A stretch of DNA of 19,459 nucleotides, taken from Ichthyophonus hoferi. Its lineage: Eukaryota; Opisthokonta; Ichthyosporea; Ichthyophonida; Ichthyophonidae. Under the pieces are notes generated by a model, which was not told the origin of the DNA, searched no databases, and worked only from the letters and a program-made list of their open reading frames with translations. The stretch is taken from positions 1 through 19,459 of the forward strand of contig NAOQ01000295.1 of NCBI GenBank assembly GCA_002751075.1, given 5' to 3'. The position numbers and the translations under genes are program-made. This document shows positions 17,601-19,459 of this stretch, in pieces; the first letter of the stretch is position 1; the number at the start of each line of letters is the position of its first letter.

Positions 17601-19335
17601 GCCGATTGTCACCTTATGTGAAAAGGAGATCAATGACTACAGTATTCTACAGGGCTGATAGTAAGTAGTATAGTATAGTGTATTATAGTATGTTATATTC
17701 TGTTGTTATATTTTATTATCTCATATTATAGTACATTGTGTTGTATTATATTATATTATATTATATTATATTTTATTAGTATATTATATCGTACTATTTT
17801 ATACTATGTTATATTGTATTGTATTATTGTATTATACTATATTATACTATGTGGTATGAGATGATGTCTTATATTATATTTATTGTATGGCATGGTATGT
17901 TATTTTATGTTATTTTATCATTTTATACTATACTAGGTTATATGATATTGTATCGTTTACTGTACTATGTTGTATTTTATCTTATATTATTCAATGTTTT
18001 ATTATGTTGTATGGAAAGGTATAATATTATTGTAATATTCTCGTCGATGCTACCTCATTTAATTATATTTAAGTATATAACCTCCAATGAACTCCTTGCA
18101 TTTAAACTTATCTTAATTGTTTTAACTAATCATAGGTAACGATTCTGATTATGACTCCGACCCTACAGCCCAATCATCAAGGTGTATATTTTTTTATAAA
18201 TCACGTCTGTGTTTTCTAAATTAATGTTTTGTATTTAAATGCGTTTATAATTGGGTTAAGATAAGGCATGACCCTATATAGTATGATATAACATGGTATG
18301 ATATACACAATAGTAGAAACCTTTTAGCGATTGGTCCTGCTAGTATTACTGGCCCTTCATTGGGCTTTAATATGCTGCAGTAAAATGTAATATATATCAT
18401 ATGATAGAATGTACTATGTAAGGATATAAATGATAACTGATATGCAATAATATATAATAGGATATGCTAAACTATAATATGGCACTATATGGTGTAATAG
18501 AACGTAATATACTGTAAAATAATACCGAATCATACTCAGTTATGCCATATATAGTACATATCATCTTTTTATCTATTTTTATTTGCTATACGTGATTGGA
18601 AGACATAAATTACAAGGCATGGGCCCTAATCAGATCTGATCTATGAATAATATAACTCTACGCTATTGGCCTCAAGCTTACTAATACAATAGTCAATTTT
18701 GGTATATAATAATGTGCCTATATGAGATTGCAATATATAGAAATTAGTTTAAGATCAGTATAGATTGATATGATAGGTGCATATGATACCCATCTTAGTT
18801 TTAGACAGTCAATTATTACTATATCATGATATGATTGGTCTATTGATTGAGATTATTAGATAGTGGTATGTATACTATTACTATTGGTGGGCCAAATGTA
18901 ACTTGATTGAACGATAATCATAGACATGCTGTGCTACCTATAATATGACCAATGATAAAGTGATTGTCATTACCTCTCATTACCTTTCATTAACTCTCAT
19001 TAACCCTATTTAGGTCTTGGTTCGGCGAACTCTTTAACAAATCGAGCAATCTAGTAAGCCGCCGCGTGTCTCTTTAACCGTCTTTCATTGGATAGGACAT
19101 GATAATATAATATACTGTGTTACAATATGAGGCTGATGTCTAGACTCTCTACCTGTCTCAGTATTAATTTTTTATGTTATCCTCCTGGCCAATGGGTAGT
19201 AGTAGCTAGGTATCCCTGTCTCTTTAATTAATTTACTATTTCATTGGTGCTAATGGAACTATTCAATCACAGCTTAGTGTGGAGGTTGAATTGCCGCTAG
19301 AAAATATACGTGAGACCATTGTGGAGCAGTGTGCA
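8611..19335 (+). CDS. BRSK: BRSK/SAD-type AMPK-related protein kinase, 19 exons, 3' end missing
   Basis: Serine/threonine kinase of the BRSK (SAD) branch, which in animals acts in neuronal polarity and vesicle release and is normally switched on by LKB1. Joined exons give 517 residues so far. The kinase domain starts at [16 protein letters not shown] and runs to about 270: K43 (VAIK), E63, HRDLKPEN with D138 and N143, DFG with D156, and the SPE at 180-182 are all present. A UBA domain follows at about 301-343 (VSMHNLGCF, close to BRSK2 MHSLGCF). A basic, serine-rich linker with RRPRRP and KRRSM leads to [13 protein letters not shown] (483-495), matching BRSK KSWFGNF, and a KA1-type segment begins at 497. 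The oddity is [13 protein letters not shown], where BRSK has ETSCGSPHYACPE: residue 171, the LKB1 target Thr, is Gln. All junctions keep frame. A MARK or SIK relative is less likely because of the UBA and SWFG matches. Confidence 0.88.
8694..8850. repeat. GTGTAG/GTATAG-type array at start of intron 1
   Basis: Degenerate hexamer repeats (GGTGTA, then AGGTAT and similar) begin about eight bases after the donor of exon 1 and fade by 8850. Confidence 0.6.
8937..9240. repeat. (CCTA)n / (CATACCTA)n array in intron 1
   Basis: Starts as nearly pure CCTA and decays into TACATACCTACATA and TATATATACC. It ends right before the acceptor of exon 2 and supplies its pyrimidine-containing upstream sequence. 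The long TY- and P-rich frame across it is repeat-derived. Confidence 0.85.
9249..9435 (+). CDS. BRSK: Kinase exon 2 (N-lobe)
   Basis: Acceptor ATATACAG, donor GTAAGT. Encodes [19 protein letters not shown] with catalytic K43, then [18 protein letters not shown] with the helix C glutamate E63, to YESDHNL. Confidence 0.9.
10040..10235. repeat. CATACTATCATACATA array in intron 2
   Basis: Tetra- and octanucleotide CATA/CTAT repeats, ending at the acceptor of exon 3. The forward frame through it is an artefact that happens to run on toward the exon. Confidence 0.75.
10239..10379 (+). CDS. BRSK: Kinase exon 3 (hinge, helices D and E)
   Basis: Acceptor TTCACAG, donor GTATCT. Encodes [16 protein letters not shown], matching [20 protein letters not shown], then [18 protein letters not shown]. 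Confidence 0.92.
10771..10862. repeat. GATA/GACA then TATACC repeats in intron 3
   Basis: Short (GATA)/(GACA) run followed by ACCTATACCTATACTTATGC-like units close to the acceptor of exon 4. Confidence 0.6.
10891..11007 (+). CDS. BRSK: Kinase exon 4 (catalytic and activation loops)
   Basis: Acceptor CATCCAATCAG, donor GTATGT. Encodes [12 protein letters not shown], then [13 protein letters not shown] and ALLDQSCG. The codon at 10997-10999 is CAG (Gln171), where the family has the LKB1-phosphorylated Thr. Confidence 0.93.
11008..11146. repeat. (GTAT)n array beginning at the exon 4 donor
   Basis: Eight perfect GTAT units (11008-11039), then degenerate copies. The first unit is itself the 5' splice site, so GTATGT recurs every four bases. 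Intron read-through gives [13 protein letters not shown] repeats. Confidence 0.9.
11473..11506 (+). CDS. BRSK: Kinase exon 5 (P+1 loop)
   Basis: 34-base exon between TTCCCACAG and GTAAGT. Encodes [11 protein letters not shown], matching BRSK SPHYACPEVIK/R. Confidence 0.9.
12105..12173 (+). CDS. BRSK: Kinase exon 6 (helix F)
   Basis: Acceptor GGTATTAG, donor GTAATA. Encodes [20 protein letters not shown], close to BRSK [20 protein letters not shown]. Phase 0 at both ends. Confidence 0.92.
12310..12750. repeat. TATTATACTATT-type array in intron 6
   Basis: About 440 bases of degenerate five- and ten-base units (ATTATACTATTTTGTTATT and similar). The 115-codon frame across it (Y, L, C and I only) is a repeat artefact. 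Confidence 0.8.
12790..12837 (+). CDS. BRSK: Kinase exon 7
   Basis: 48-base exon, acceptor TTCCTCAG and donor GTAAGT. Encodes [16 protein letters not shown], matching BRSK GALPFDDDNLRQLLEK. Confidence 0.92.
12847..13030. repeat. (GATA)n array in intron 7
   Basis: AGATAGATAG units, starting about ten bases after the exon 7 donor and interrupted by TATAGAAGTAGA. Confidence 0.8.
13283..13313. repeat. CATTGGT ... ACCAATG inverted pair
   Basis: CATTGGT at 13283-13289 faces ACCAATG at 13307-13313 across 17 AT-rich bases. This is the clearest example of the ATTGG/CCAAT words that recur through the kinase introns. Confidence 0.55.
13394..13492 (+). CDS. BRSK: Kinase exon 8 (C-lobe)
   Basis: Acceptor ATAATTCAG, donor GTATGT. 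Encodes [20 protein letters not shown] then [12 protein letters not shown], matching BRSK [20 protein letters not shown] and the following NPRKR-type element. Confidence 0.92.
13493..13570. repeat. GTATGT/GTATAT array at start of intron 8
   Basis: The intron opens with its GTATGT donor and continues, after about 20 bases, as GTGTATGTGTATATGTATAT repeats. Confidence 0.7.
13630..14165. repeat. ATACA pentanucleotide array in intron 8
   Basis: About 530 bases of five-base units (ATACA, AATAC, ACAAT) with a longer recurring phrase like CATACACTACAATGTAATA. Short frames on both strands here are repeat artefacts. Confidence 0.85.
14274..14354 (+). CDS. BRSK: Kinase exon 9 (end of kinase domain)
   Basis: Acceptor TATGCCATCAG, donor GTAAGT. 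Encodes [14 protein letters not shown], the LEHIQKHIWY element that closes the BRSK kinase domain, then [13 protein letters not shown]. The frame is open upstream of 14274, but family alignment puts the junction at the CAG. Confidence 0.85.
14343..14525. repeat. 33-bp minisatellite that includes the exon 9 donor
   Basis: Five units of about 33 bases start at 14343, 14376 (31 bases), 14407, 14440 and 14473, plus a partial sixth. The common core is CTCTATACCCATGTAAGTTT followed by ACTATAGACCCCC. Unit 1 straddles the exon 9/intron 9 boundary, with its GTAAGT used as the real donor. Unit 4 keeps another GTAAGT at 14452. Confidence 0.85.
14655..14875. repeat. TATTATCCTATTATTT array in intron 9
   Basis: Pentamer-based units TATTA, TCCTA and TTTTA. 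It lies shortly before the exon 10 branch and acceptor region (CTACTAACGCAG). Confidence 0.8.
14933..15063 (+). CDS. BRSK: Kinase exon 10 (UBA start)
   Basis: Acceptor CTACTAACGCAG contains a good branch-point word CTAAC. Donor GTAAGA. Encodes [19 protein letters not shown], matching BRSK2 DPDVLDSMHSLGCFRDRN, to LLQALTAP. Confidence 0.92.
15085..15255. repeat. (TATAG)n array in intron 10
   Basis: TATAG and TATAGTATA units that start about 20 bases after the exon 10 donor. Confidence 0.8.
15261..15300 (+). repeat. Duplicate of exon 10 end with its donor
   Basis: AAAGCCATTGACAGGGCCCG followed by AGTAAAG at 15261-15287 copies the exon end GCAAGCATTGACAGCACCCG plus AGTAAG at 15041-15066. It again leads into a TATAG array. 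It looks like a tandem duplication of about 220 bases that carried the splice donor. Confidence 0.7.
15310..15775. repeat. TATAG then TATTA pentanucleotide array in intron 10
   Basis: Pure TATAG units at the start change to ATTATATTATATT and TGTATTGTATT. About 460 bases with no coding signal. Confidence 0.85.
15817..15896 (+). CDS. BRSK: Kinase exon 11 (UBA end)
   Basis: Acceptor GGGTCTATAG, donor GTAATA. Encodes [18 protein letters not shown], matching BRSK EENQEKMIYYLLLDRKERY. Confidence 0.9.
16053..16167 (+). CDS. BRSK: Kinase exon 12 (linker)
   Basis: Acceptor TTTGCCAACCAG, donor GTGGGT. Encodes an acidic stretch, then [10 protein letters not shown], which resembles BRSK RKRVDSPML, and SLAQIGFLH. 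Supported mainly by frame and splice sites. Confidence 0.78.
16410..16500. repeat. ATACTATCATATACTAT repeats in intron 12
   Basis: Short array of ATACT/ATATACT units ahead of exon 13. Confidence 0.6.
16573..16668 (+). CDS. BRSK: Kinase exon 13 (basic linker)
   Basis: Acceptor CACCAATGACAG, donor GTATGT. Encodes [17 protein letters not shown] and [21 protein letters not shown] places S419 in an AMPK-family consensus. Confidence 0.8.
16740..16754 (+). CDS. BRSK: Possible 15-base microexon 14
   Basis: TTTTTGTAG before and GTATGT after. It keeps phase 2 on both sides and adds MSWLN plus a split Lys. Skipping it also keeps frame, so it could be an optional cassette or a false exon. Confidence 0.35.
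   Translation, partial: VMAQ
17140..17360. repeat. GGATATAGGGTATAG array
   Basis: Array of GGATATAGGGTATAG/AGTATA units in the intron before exon 15. The minus-strand frame across it ([13 protein letters not shown]) is repeat-derived. Confidence 0.85.
17449..17493 (+). CDS. BRSK: Kinase exon 15 (linker)
   Basis: 45-base exon, acceptor TTGAGGCAG and donor GTAAGC. In the frame forced by exon 16 it encodes [14 protein letters not shown]. No family match in this poorly conserved linker. Confidence 0.6.
17593..17660 (+). CDS. BRSK: Kinase exon 16 (linker)
   Basis: Acceptor GGGCCAACAG, donor GTAAGT. Open only in phase 2, giving [20 protein letters not shown]. Confidence 0.78.
17664..18010. repeat. 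TAGTATAGTG to TTATATTATATT array in intron 16
   Basis: Starts four bases after the exon 16 donor and runs as TATAG, TATTA and TATTG pentamers with decay. The 106-codon frame that crosses it is not a gene. Confidence 0.8.
18136..18181 (+). CDS. BRSK: Kinase exon 17 (acidic linker)
   Basis: Acceptor CTAATCATAG, donor GTGTAT. Encodes [14 protein letters not shown] and fits phase on both sides. Confidence 0.72.
18182..19013. other. Intron 17, AT-rich
   Basis: Contains degenerate ATATAATA units between 18260 and 18540 and scattered ATTGG/CCAAT words. No exon seen. Confidence 0.55.
19014..19053 (+). CDS. BRSK: Kinase exon 18 (SWFG motif)
   Basis: Acceptor CCCTATTTAG, donor GTAAGC. Encodes [13 protein letters not shown], matching BRSK SWFGNFISL just ahead of the KA1 domain. 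Confidence 0.88.
19273..19335 (+). CDS. BRSK: Kinase exon 19 (KA1 start)
   Basis: Acceptor TTCAATCACAG, donor GTAAGT. Encodes [20 protein letters not shown], which lines up with BRSK FLVLKDKPLSSIKADIVHAF. The gene continues beyond the window. Confidence 0.85.
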
Positions 19336-19459
19336 GTAAGTGTCAATTAGCTATATATAGCAATAATTACCATTATTAAAAAATGGGGAATGTGTCAATA
19401 CTTAAATCTGTCTATTTCTCTTTTGACCTACTTTTATATATCTGCTTTCATTGGTGTAC

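Noticed and set aside
17819-18139. 106-codon plus-strand frame
   Set aside because: Crosses the pentanucleotide array of intron 16 and has no domain.

Overview
The window looks like AT-rich animal nuclear DNA: genes split by many GT-AG introns, long simple-sequence arrays, and no bacterial gene packing. The main gene is a BRSK/SAD-type AMPK-related kinase with kinase, UBA and the start of a KA1-type region, which points to a metazoan or a close relative. A non-bilaterian animal such as a sponge is a guess, not something the sequence proves.

Layout. 1-2772: mostly non-genic, with two weak plus-strand exon candidates (337-699 and 1374-1475, plus 1945-2030) and short palindromes. 2773-4062, minus strand: a single-exon gene for a membrane-anchored protein with a C-terminal CBM20 glycogen/starch-binding domain, the architecture of STBD1; an upstream exon at 4187-4263 would give a longer protein. 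4264-8610: a 4.3 kb gap between divergent genes, holding a 287-bp MITE-like element (4941-5227), an orphan 57-codon ORF (5932-6105) and a purine-rich tract. 8611-19335, plus strand: 19 exons of the kinase, read from the start codon into the C-terminal region; the 3' end lies beyond the window.

The exon model was built by eye. Every junction keeps frame and the joined protein (517 residues so far) follows human BRSK1/2 through the kinase domain and UBA. Catalytic residues are intact, but the activation-loop threonine that LKB1 phosphorylates in this family is replaced by glutamine. Introns are full of tetra- and pentanucleotide arrays, many starting at or close to the 5' splice site; in two introns the exon end with its donor has itself been copied.

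The two genes are arranged head to head. Both belong to families linked to energy metabolism, and the CBM20 protein carries a good AMPK-family phosphorylation consensus. A functional link is inference only.
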